12,517 bases of DNA from Chloroflexota bacterium (lineage in GTDB: Bacteria; Chloroflexota; Anaerolineae; B4-G1), in NCBI GenBank assembly GCA_003648125.1, contig QMOE01000019.1, forward strand, positions 1-12,517, in the 5' to 3' direction. Position numbers and translations under genes: made by a program. The notes under the pieces were generated by a model that worked only from the letters and a program-made list of their open reading frames with translations, was not told where the DNA came from and searched no databases. Numbering within the stretch: the stretch's first letter is position 1; each line of letters starts with the position of its first letter. Positions 1 through 5,988 of the stretch are shown here, in pieces.

Positions 1-435
1 CTCGCCGCTCTCCAGCGCGGCCTTGACCTTTATCAGCGGCAACTGGAACCTGGGGTTGAAGGGTACCATCAGTTTGACATCGGTCTCCTGCGCCAGGTTG
101 ATGATCTCGTCGGCCTCCGCCAGCGTCAGGGCGATGGGTTTGTCGCAGAGGACGTGTTTGCCGCGGGCTGTGGCCTCTGCGACCACTTCCAGGTGGCGGG
201 TAGGCTCCGTCCCCACGTACACTCCTGTCAGTTCATCCCGCGCCAGTAGCTCCCGGTAGTCGGCGTAGTAGCGAGTGCCGTACCGCTTGGCTTCCTCCGC
301 CGCCAGCCCGGCATTGACCCCCAGCCCGGCGATGCCCACCAGGTCGGCCCTGGGGCAGGCGGCGATGGCGGCGGCGTATTTTGCTGCGTGTGGATGGGCA
401 TAGCTGATGATACCCAGGTTAATTCTCTCCATCAT
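1..435 (-). CDS. Gfo/Idh/MocA-family oxidoreductase, C-terminal part off the window
   Basis: This is the N-terminal 145 codons of a probable NAD(P)-dependent sugar or cyclitol dehydrogenase; the reading frame is open to the left edge. The family-typical CEKP loop appears as C97-D98-K99-P100, where the lysine is the usual catalytic or cofactor-contacting residue. It is followed by the usual helix (TLAEADEII) and a strand (VKLMV). The Rossmann start is atypical: the GxGxxG loop is replaced by GIISYAHPHA (residues 8-17), a variant I recall from some family branches. The start is one of two adjacent ATGs (435 or 432). The first overlaps the stop of the upstream gene as ATGA, which indicates translational coupling. 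It is more diverged from its two upstream neighbours than they are from each other. The family call is firm; the substrate is unknown. Confidence 0.88.
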   Translation of the reverse strand, partial: MMERINLGIISYAHPHAAKYAAAIAACPRADLVGIAGLGVNAGLAAEEAKRYGTRYYADYRELLARDELTGVYVGTEPTRHLEVVAEATARGKHVLCDKPIALTLAEADEIINLAQETDVKLMVPFNPRFQLPLIKVKAALESGE

Positions 436-1475
436 CTGGCCTCCTTCTGCAACGGCAGTGACACCGGCTCCCCCGTCTCCGCCGAGCGCTGTGCCGCCAG
501 CGCCATCTCCAATGCGGCGCGGGCGTCCTGTGGACTGATAGCCGGCTCCCGGTCGTCCAGGACACAGCGCACAAAGTGGCGGATCTCCTCCTCGAAGGCG
601 TACTCGGTGGTGGACATGAAGCGAAAGTAGCGCGGCAGTTCGTGTCCCTTCTCGGTGGTGTAGGTCAGCATTGGGTTGGTGTCCTTGTCGGCGTACTGGA
701 TCTTGCCCTCCGTGCCCACCACGTCCAACTGGGCGTAGAGCGTCCCGCCAAAGCCCTGTGGATAGGCCCAACTGCTCTCGGCAAAGCCCACCCCGCCCCC
801 GTCGAATTTGCAGGTGATGAAGGCGTGATCGTAGGAGCCGGCCGCTATGGCCGATTCCCGCACCGGCTTGGCTACAGCGTAGACATCGACCGGTTCCTGG
901 CCCAGGAGCCAGCGGAACAGGTCAGTGGCGTGTACGCCGATGTCGAGGATCACCCCGCCGCCTCGCTTGGGGTCCCACTGCCAGGCTTCCGGCGGGAAGG
1001 GCAGGAACTGCCGCTCCGCCCGCCGGACGAAGACCGGTCGCCCCACCTTGCCCGCGTCGAGTTGCGCCTTGATGCTGGCGTAGCGATGGTCGAAGCGCCG
1101 CACTTGCCCGATCATCAGTTTGACACTGGCCTTTTTCACTGTTTCGATCATGGCGTCGGCCGCCTCCAGCGTGTGCGCCATTGGCTTTTCGCAGAGGACG
1201 TGCTTGCCGGCCTCGGCGACGGCGATGGACGCCTCGGCGTGGAGGTCGGAGGGGAGGCAGATGTCCACCACGTCAATATCCTCGCGCTCCAGGAGGCGCC
1301 GGTAGTCAATGTAGGGCATTCCCCCTGTGCGCTCTGCAGCCGCGTGGACACGTTCCTCGATAATGTCGCACACGGCCACCAGTTTGGCCTCCGGGATGTG
1401 GGCGTAGGCGGGAAGGTGCGCGCCCATGCCAATGTTCCCGCAGCCGATCAAGCCTGCCTTGATGATTCTTCCCAT
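432..1475 (-). CDS. Gfo/Idh/MocA-family NAD(P)-dependent oxidoreductase (copy with canonical active site)
   Basis: This 347-residue cytosolic dehydrogenase has the normal length for the family. The N-terminal Rossmann domain starts with G11-C-G-N-I-G16, has D37 after the second strand, and carries the E96-K97-P98 loop. The C-terminal substrate domain contains D178 and H182 (pattern DIGVH), which match the catalytic Lys-Asp-His set known from Bacillus inositol dehydrogenase. Members oxidise or reduce a hydroxyl or keto group on sugars, inositols or glycosides; the substrate here cannot be told. ATG at 1475 is preceded by TAAGGAGG (1485-1492), whose TAA is also the stop of the preceding gene, so the two are tightly coupled. 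Its own TGA stop overlaps the next ATG. It is a tandem paralogue of the 340-residue protein upstream, with long nearly identical stretches in the C-terminal half. Confidence 0.93.
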   Translation of the reverse strand: MGRIIKAGLIGCGNIGMGAHLPAYAHIPEAKLVAVCDIIEERVHAAAERTGGMPYIDYRRLLEREDIDVVDICLPSDLHAEASIAVAEAGKHVLCEKPMAHTLEAADAMIETVKKASVKLMIGQVRRFDHRYASIKAQLDAGKVGRPVFVRRAERQFLPFPPEAWQWDPKRGGGVILDIGVHATDLFRWLLGQEPVDVYAVAKPVRESAIAAGSYDHAFITCKFDGGGVGFAESSWAYPQGFGGTLYAQLDVVGTEGKIQYADKDTNPMLTYTTEKGHELPRYFRFMSTTEYAFEEEIRHFVRCVLDDREPAISPQDARAALEMALAAQRSAETGEPVSLPLQKEAR

Positions 1476-1484
1476 ATTAGTTGG

Positions 1485-1492
1485 CCTCCTTA
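1485..1492 (-). promoter_or_regulatory. Shine-Dalgarno sequence fused to the upstream stop codon
   Basis: The bases read TAAGGAGG on the minus strand. The TAA is the stop of the 340-residue dehydrogenase and AGGAGG is the ribosome-binding site of the 347-residue one, 9 bases before its ATG. Terminating ribosomes are therefore placed for re-initiation. This also fixes the start at 1475. Confidence 0.8.
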
Positions 1493-2512
1493 TCCCAACG
1501 GCAACTGCACCGGCCGCCCCGTCTCCGCCGAGCGCTGCGCCGCCAGTGTCATTTCCAGCGCGGCGCGGGCGTCCTCCGGGCTGACGGCCGGCTGCTGGTC
1601 GTCGAGGACGCAGCGCGCAAAGTGGCGAATCTCCTCCTCAAAAGCGTACTCTGTCGTGGACATGAACTCAAAGTAACGGGGTAGTTCGTGGTCCTTCTCG
1701 GTGGTATAGGTCAGCATGGGGTTGGTGTCCTTGTCGGCGTACTGGATCTTGCCCTCTGTGCCCACCACGTCCAATTGGGCGTAGAGGGTTCCGCCAAAGT
1801 CGCCCGGATAGACCCAACTGGGCTCCGCGAAGCCGATCCCGCCCCCCTCGAACTTGCAGGTGATGAAGGCGTGGTCGTAGCAGCCCCCCGCCCGCGCCGT
1901 TTCCCTCACCGACTTTGCCATAGCGAACACCTCAATCGCATTCTCTCCAAAGAACCAATGGAAAAGGTCCGTGGCGTGGATGCTGATGTTCAAAAAGACC
2001 CCGCCGCCCCGCTGGGGGTCCCACTGCCAGGCATGCGGGGGGAAAGGGAGGAACTGACGCGCCGAGTGCCGGATGAAGATCGGCCGCCCCACTTTGCCCG
2101 CGTCGAGTTGCTCCTTGATGTTCACATAGCGATGGTCAAAATGCCGCGTTTGCCCAATCATCATTTTGACGCCAGCCTTCTTTGCTGCCTCGATCATGGC
2201 GTCGGCCTCCTCCAGCGTGAGCGCCATCGGCTTTTCGCAGAGGATGTGCTTGCCGGCCTCTGCGGCAGCGATGGACGCCTCGGCGTGGAGGTCGTTGGGG
2301 AGGGCGATGATCACCACATCAACGTCCTCGCGCTTCAGGAGTCGCCGGTGGTCGGTGTAGGCTGTCGCACCTGAACGCTCCGCGGCCGCCTGGACACGTT
2401 TCTCAATAATGTCGCACACGGCCACCAGTTCCGTCTCCGGGACCTGGGTGCAGGTGGGAAGGTGTGCGCGCACGCCGATGTTCCCGCAGCCGATGAGTGC
2501 TACTCGAAGCAT
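1490..2512 (-). CDS. Gfo/Idh/MocA-family oxidoreductase, paralogue with Asn in place of the catalytic Asp
   Basis: This 340-residue protein has the full family architecture: G8-C-G-N-I-G13 nucleotide loop, D34 after the second strand, E93-K94-P95 loop, and a C-terminal domain with the GTEGKIQY segment. The position equivalent to the catalytic Asp (D178 in the neighbouring copy) is N175, while H179 is kept: the motif reads LNISIH instead of LDIGVH. The codon is AAC and the frame around it is intact, so the change is not a frameshift effect. The enzyme may be altered in rate or specificity, or may act as a partner subunit. ATG at 2512 is preceded by AAAGGAG (around 2520-2526). The start overlaps the end of the small frame at 2500-2691. 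It is first of three consecutive dehydrogenase genes, probably co-transcribed with the importer upstream. Confidence 0.92.
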   Translation of the reverse strand: MLRVALIGCGNIGVRAHLPTCTQVPETELVAVCDIIEKRVQAAAERSGATAYTDHRRLLKREDVDVVIIALPNDLHAEASIAAAEAGKHILCEKPMALTLEEADAMIEAAKKAGVKMMIGQTRHFDHRYVNIKEQLDAGKVGRPIFIRHSARQFLPFPPHAWQWDPQRGGGVFLNISIHATDLFHWFFGENAIEVFAMAKSVRETARAGGCYDHAFITCKFEGGGIGFAEPSWVYPGDFGGTLYAQLDVVGTEGKIQYADKDTNPMLTYTTEKDHELPRYFEFMSTTEYAFEEEIRHFARCVLDDQQPAVSPEDARAALEMTLAAQRSAETGRPVQLPLG

Positions 2513-2691
2513 AATGACTCCTTTAGGGGCGAAGAAACCATGGCCCTGTCATCTACGTCAGGGGCAACCAGGGGGTCATCGCCGGGGTGAAAGCGAAAGG
2601 GGAGCAAGGGCTGGTCTTGCCGGTAGACGAGTGTCTCTACCAGTTCCAGGCGGCGGGCGATTTTGTCTTCAGTCAGACGGATGCGACGCAC
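2500..2691 (-). pseudogene. Fragment resembling the N-terminus of a glycoside hydrolase (possibly GH38-type), or a small unknown protein
   Basis: This frame of 63 codons starts at a GTG (2691) with a weak upstream GGGAAGAG and ends 10 bases inside the next dehydrogenase gene. Residues 8-48 (EDKIARRLELVETLVYR, then FRFHPGDDPLVAPDVDD) resemble, from memory, the start of large bacterial alpha-mannosidase-like hydrolases, where DD(S)AW normally follows. Here it reads DDRAMVSS and stops soon after. Skipping one base would give DDRAW, which hints at a frameshift or deletion junction near 2545-2555. The rest of a hydrolase, usually 800-1000 residues, is absent: the next dehydrogenase begins at once. 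I favour a deletion relic. A genuine small protein is possible, because the frame is intact. The assignment to GH38 is uncertain and needs a profile search. Confidence 0.45.
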
Positions 2692-2727
2692 GGGATTTCT
2701 CTTCCCTGACTAGACACTGGCAATCAG

Positions 2728-2786
2728 TTCGTAGTGACGACTTTGGTCATCCACAGTGAGCGAGTGACCAGAGTCGCCACTACGAA
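2728..2786. repeat. 22-bp imperfect inverted repeat (terminator-like or dispersed repeat)
   Basis: The arms at 2728-2749 and 2765-2786 pair over 22 positions with two mismatches, around a 15-base loop. The structure starts two bases after the stop codon of the ABC ATPase gene, so it can form a long hairpin at the end of that coding region. There is no T-tract on the minus-strand side, so it is not a standard intrinsic terminator. The core (GCGACTCTGGTC on the minus strand) resembles the palindrome at 3912-3927, so the two may belong to one repeat family. Confidence 0.7.
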
Positions 2787-2788
2787 TT

Positions 2789-3871
2789 CTAGTTTAGCGC
2801 CTGGCCGCTCTCTTTGTCCATCCAACGGATCTTTTCAGGGACTGGGCGCAACCAGATATCCTGCCCGGATCGAAAGGCAGAGTCCGAGTGGGCATTCACT
2901 TTCACAATGGCGTCGCCCATTTTCACGGTGAGTAGTATGTGCGAGCCTAGCGGTTCGGCGACGATCACTCGCGCTGACAGTGCGCCTTCGGTGTGAGCGT
3001 CCAGCGGATCAATGTTTTCGGAGCGGATACCCAACCAGACGGTCCGTTGCCCAGTTGCCCGCAGGTGAGCAGCCGTCTCAGGCGCAATGGGCAATCTGGT
3101 CTCATTCACCAGAACTGTTGTGCCGTCGTCCGCCAGCCGGGCGGTGAGAAAGTTCATGGGAGGATTGCCGATGAAGCCACCCACGAACTGCGCCGCCGGG
3201 TGGTCGTACACCTTCATTGGCTCATCAACCTGCATGAATTCGCCGCTATGCATGACCGCGATCCGGTCGCCCAGGCTAAGCGCCTCCACCTGGTCGTGGG
3301 TGACGTACACCACGGTGGTATCGAGTTCATCCATCAGAGCCTTGAGTTCAGCGCGCATTTCCAGGCGTAGCAGGGCGTCCAGGTTGCTCAACGGTTCGTC
3401 CATCAGCAGTACCTGGGCCTGAGCGGCGAGGGCGCGGGCCACGGCTACACGCTGGCGCTGTCCGCCACTCAACTGCGCCGGGTAACGCTCCAGCAGGTCT
3501 TCGATATGCATCATTTCGGCTGTGGATTGCACCCGTTTCTTGATCTCTGGTTTGGGCACGTGTTGCATTCTTGGACCGAAACCGATATTATCAAAGACGG
3601 TCATGTGCGGAAAGACGGCGTAACTTTGAAAGACCATCGCGATGCGCCGGTCGCGCGGCGACAGATTGGTGATCTCCTGATCGCCAATGAAAATATGCCC
3701 TCCATCCACCTGTTCCAGTCCGGCGATGCAGCGTAGCAGCGTGGTTTTACCGCAACCGCTGGGCCCTAATAGAACCGCAAACTCCCGGTCGGGTACGGTC
3801 AGGTTGACATCTTTCACGGCGACGACTTTGCCAAAGACCTTGCGTACATTTTCTACTCGAATTTCTGCCAC
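2789..3871 (-). CDS. MalK/UgpC-type ABC transporter ATP-binding protein (CUT1 sugar importer)
   Basis: This 360-residue cytoplasmic ATPase powers the importer formed with the two permeases encoded just upstream. The nucleotide-binding domain shows Walker A GPSGCGKTT (36-44), Q-loop Q82, signature LSGGQRQR (134-141), Walker B VLLMDEP (154-160), the SNLDA D-loop and switch H192. Residues from about 235 onward form the MalK-type C-terminal regulatory region with beta-rich TOBE-like segments (QRTVWLGIRSENI). The length is normal for the group. The start is a GTG at 3871, supported by AGGAGGT at 3877-3883 and by the family-typical MAEIRVENVRKVF start. In CUT1 systems one such ATPase can serve several transporters, so a dedicated partnership is an inference from the gene order. 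Confidence 0.95.
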   Translation of the reverse strand: MAEIRVENVRKVFGKVVAVKDVNLTVPDREFAVLLGPSGCGKTTLLRCIAGLEQVDGGHIFIGDQEITNLSPRDRRIAMVFQSYAVFPHMTVFDNIGFGPRMQHVPKPEIKKRVQSTAEMMHIEDLLERYPAQLSGGQRQRVAVARALAAQAQVLLMDEPLSNLDALLRLEMRAELKALMDELDTTVVYVTHDQVEALSLGDRIAVMHSGEFMQVDEPMKVYDHPAAQFVGGFIGNPPMNFLTARLADDGTTVLVNETRLPIAPETAAHLRATGQRTVWLGIRSENIDPLDAHTEGALSARVIVAEPLGSHILLTVKMGDAIVKVNAHSDSAFRSGQDIWLRPVPEKIRWMDKESGQALN

Positions 3872-3911
3872 GTTAGACCTCCTAGTCTGATGAATTCAGT
3901 TACTCGTTCCA

Positions 3912-3927
3912 AGCGACTAGAGTCGCT
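3912..3927. repeat. Short perfect palindrome between permease and ATPase genes
   Basis: AGCGACT and AGTCGCT form a 7-bp perfect stem around a 2-base loop (or 6 bp with a tetraloop), 9 bases after the second permease's stop codon. It can form a small hairpin in the mRNA between permease and ATPase. Its minus-strand sequence GTAGCGACTCTAGTCGC is close to the arm of the longer inverted repeat at 2728-2786. Confidence 0.6.
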
Positions 3928-3935
3928 ACCATTTT

Positions 3936-4769
3936 TCACTTTAGCTTTATGCCCCACAGGCTAAACAGGTAGCGACGAACGAAGAACATAAACACAATTG
4001 CGGGAACCAGCATGATAAAGCCGCCGGCAAACTTGAACGTGGCGGGCGAGCCGCCTAATCCCACGATCAGTCTGGCGGGCATGGTGCGGTTATGCACAGT
4101 CAGGATGGCGGCCGCAAAGACCTCGTTCCACGAAAGGACGAAGGTAAAGATGGCCGAGGCGGCCAGACCGGGTAGCGCCAGGGGCAGTATGATGCGGCGA
4201 AAGGCAGTGAACCGGCTGCAGCCCAACGTTAGGGCAGCCTCTTCCAGTTCTTTAGAGATGCCAACAAAGACACTGCTGGTGACCAGTATCGTCGTGGGGA
4301 GGGCCATCGCCGTGTGCATCAAGGCCACGCCCATAATAGTATCGTCCAGGTGCCATTGGATGTAGGTCTGGGCCAGGGGAATGGACAGAATCACCATCGG
4401 GAAAGCGCGGGTGGATAGGATTAGGATGCGATACGCATCCTGGCCGGCAAAAATGTAGCGGGCCAGAGCGTACCCTGCCGGTGCGCCTACCAGCAATGAT
4501 ATGACAAGTGTGACGATGGCTACAATCATACTGATCCTCACCGAATCCAACATCTTGTAGGAATTGAGGAAGAAGAGAATAGTCTCTGCAGTAAGCTGCT
4601 GGGGAATGAAAGGCTTGGGATAGCCATAGATCACATCCTCCGGACTAAACGCCATCACGGTGATGAGGTAGATGGGGATCAGAATGAACAACGCCACCCC
4701 AATCGCGGCCAGGTACACCAGACCCTTCCTGATCAACTGAGAGTAAGACGATTTAACTCTTGATTTCAT
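3936..4769 (-). CDS. CUT1-family sugar ABC transporter permease (MalG-like)
   Basis: This 277-residue integral membrane protein is the second permease of the importer. An N-terminal hydrophobic helix lies at about 17-41 (LVYLAAIGVALFILIPIYL). A periplasmic-facing loop follows, then five more membrane segments. The cytoplasmic EAA loop is clear at about 177-196 (EEAALTLGCSRFTAFRRIIL) and contacts the ATPase. A longer open frame reaches up to 4961, but those extra residues overlap the other permease gene and look random. ATG at 4769 has a strong site AAGGAGAT (4776-4783) and gives the normal family N-terminus. It lies 31 bases after the first permease and 64 bases before the ATPase. Confidence 0.94.
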   Translation of the reverse strand: MKSRVKSSYSQLIRKGLVYLAAIGVALFILIPIYLITVMAFSPEDVIYGYPKPFIPQQLTAETILFFLNSYKMLDSVRISMIVAIVTLVISLLVGAPAGYALARYIFAGQDAYRILILSTRAFPMVILSIPLAQTYIQWHLDDTIMGVALMHTAMALPTTILVTSSVFVGISKELEEAALTLGCSRFTAFRRIILPLALPGLAASAIFTFVLSWNEVFAAAILTVHNRTMPARLIVGLGGSPATFKFAGGFIMLVPAIVFMFFVRRYLFSLWGIKLK

Positions 4770-4800
4770 TGCTTTATCTCCTTTTGAAATCTGGCGTGCA

Positions 4801-5652
4801 TTAGAGTGTCTCCTCCTTGACTCGCAGGGTGCGCAGGTAGAAGACTCCGACGGACATGGACGCGAAGAGGATAAACGCGGCGTAGGCAGCGGCCACGTGA
4901 GGATTGCGCCAGTTGTTGTACCATTGATATGCCTCGGAAGCCAGCACTCTGATGCCGCCACCTGTCAGGGCCAGCACCACAGAGAACACCTGGATGGCCA
5001 GGATGGTGCGCAGGATGAGGGCGACCTGAATGCTGGGGCGCAGCATGGGTAAGGTCACACGCCAGAGCCGTGTCAGGTAACTGGCGCCAAAGATTTCGGC
5101 CGCTTCGTCGTACTCCTTGGGGATGGATTGCAACCCGGCTACCAGAATCACAAACACGATAGAGGTCGCCCGCCAGACCTCGGCTAGAATCACAGCAATG
5201 TACGGCCACGATATGCCGTAGGCTAGGAAAATGAAAGGTTTATCCAGCAGCCCCAGACCTGTGAGTACGGTATTGAGGTAACCGTGCTCGGTAAAGACGG
5301 AGAGCCAGACGAATCCCGCCGCCAGGTCCGAGACGGCGATGGGGATCGAGTAGATGTAAACCCAAAACCCCGATCCACGGAGGCCAGCCGTGACCAGGAG
5401 AGCCATGATCAGAGCCAGAATAAACTGGATGGGAACAATGGATACCAGGAATATAGAGGTGTTGCGTATGGCTTCCTTGAAGGCGGCGTCGTTGACCATG
5501 CGTTGGAAGAACTTGAAGGTCCACTCTCCTTCATCCGTTCGTAAGGCCAGCCCAAAGGCCTGGAACATGGGCCATGCGAAGAAGACGAACAAAAAGATTG
5601 CGGATGGGAGTAGCAAAAGATAGGGCTCAAGTTTTTGTCGCTCGAGTTTCAC
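4801..5652 (-). CDS. CUT1-family sugar ABC transporter permease (MalF-like)
   Basis: This 283-residue membrane protein is the first permease of the importer. The first membrane helix is at about 11-30 (YLLLLPSAIFLFVFFAWPMF), followed by the usual extracellular loop and five further helices. The EAA motif is at about 183-202 (EAAEIFGASYLTRLWRVTLP). The start is a GTG at 5652 with GGAAGGAGAT just upstream. There is no extended N-terminal domain of the enterobacterial MalF kind, as is normal for non-enteric CUT1 systems. The gap to the binding-protein gene upstream is unusually long (about 336 bases) and holds a relic of a second binding-protein gene. Confidence 0.94.
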   Translation of the reverse strand: MKLERQKLEPYLLLLPSAIFLFVFFAWPMFQAFGLALRTDEGEWTFKFFQRMVNDAAFKEAIRNTSIFLVSIVPIQFILALIMALLVTAGLRGSGFWVYIYSIPIAVSDLAAGFVWLSVFTEHGYLNTVLTGLGLLDKPFIFLAYGISWPYIAVILAEVWRATSIVFVILVAGLQSIPKEYDEAAEIFGASYLTRLWRVTLPMLRPSIQVALILRTILAIQVFSVVLALTGGGIRVLASEAYQWYNNWRNPHVAAAYAAFILFASMSVGVFYLRTLRVKEETL

Positions 5653-5724
5653 GGTAATCTCCTTCCGTAAATGATAAGAGGAGCAGAGGAGGTTTTGTCC
5701 CTCTCTGTCAAGTATGACACTGTG

Positions 5725-5889
5725 TTACGGTACCGGACAAGGCCCATCGCTGGGTGGGTCAGGCGTCCAGCAGGGTGCGCCGGTCTCCTCCAGCAAGGCC
5801 TGCAGGTTGTCGCCCTCTTCCGCGAGCACAGTGTTAATATCCTCGTCCTCGAGGATGATGCGCCTGAAGGCATAGTAGTAGATTCTGTC
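5725..5889 (-). pseudogene. Relic: 3' end of a second sugar-binding-protein gene
   Basis: Read on the minus strand, this stretch encodes about 54 residues from DRIYYYAFRRI to the tail PCPVP and a TAA stop (5725-5727). By hand alignment 42 of 55 columns are identical to the C-terminus of the binding protein encoded at 5989-7380, including the APCW and PCPVP tail. The frame is open through the relic and hits a TGA about five codons before the homology begins. There is no start codon with a ribosome site. It therefore looks like what remains of a tandem duplicate after deletion. About 52 bases before (5890-5940) and 72 bases after it (5653-5724) show no gene beyond the permease's ribosome site. 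Confidence 0.85.
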
Positions 5890-5940
5890 GGTCTCGCTTC
5901 TTCACTTTCACCTCATTCCTTGCATTGATCTGGAATGATC

Positions 5941-5974
5941 TGATGGGGAGGCAATCCCACCTGCCTCCCCATCA
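5941..5974 (-). terminator. 13-bp GC-rich hairpin downstream of the sugar-binding-protein gene
   Basis: The arms TGATGGGGAGGCA (5941-5953) and TGCCTCCCCATCA (5962-5974) pair perfectly over 13 bp around an 8-base loop, 14 bases after the binding protein's TAG stop. There is no T-run after it on the minus strand. It may act as a partial terminator or an mRNA 3'-end stabiliser, as often found between binding-protein and permease genes whose products are needed in different amounts. The structure is seen directly; the role is an inference. Confidence 0.65.
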
Positions 5975-5988
5975 ATTGTAGTGTTATG

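Larger units (their letters stand above)
5653..5988. other. 336-base gap between binding-protein and first permease genes
   Basis: Apart from the 13-bp hairpin (5941-5974), the binding-protein relic (5725-5889) and the permease ribosome site (about 5656-5665), I see no gene, promoter or RNA here. A weak TCATTCC/GGAATGA inverted repeat lies near 5913-5938, between the hairpin and the relic. Confidence 0.6.

Noticed and set aside
576..1676. 366-codon open frame on the plus strand, antisense to two dehydrogenase genes
   Set aside because: It is a mirror of the codon pattern of two real genes that are duplicates of each other; it has no plausible domain or ribosome site, and the minus-strand frames carry clear family motifs.
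2728..2786. CRISPR repeat or insertion-sequence end
   Set aside because: There is only one pair of arms with a short loop, no regular spacing, no transposase and no target duplication.
4770..4961. Upstream extension of the second permease to a start at 4961
   Set aside because: The extension overlaps the first permease in another frame and looks random; ATG at 4769 has a strong ribosome site and gives the normal N-terminus.
5649..5873. 74-codon minus-strand frame over the relic region
   Set aside because: It is out of frame with the recognisable binding-protein tail, which explains the sequence better.
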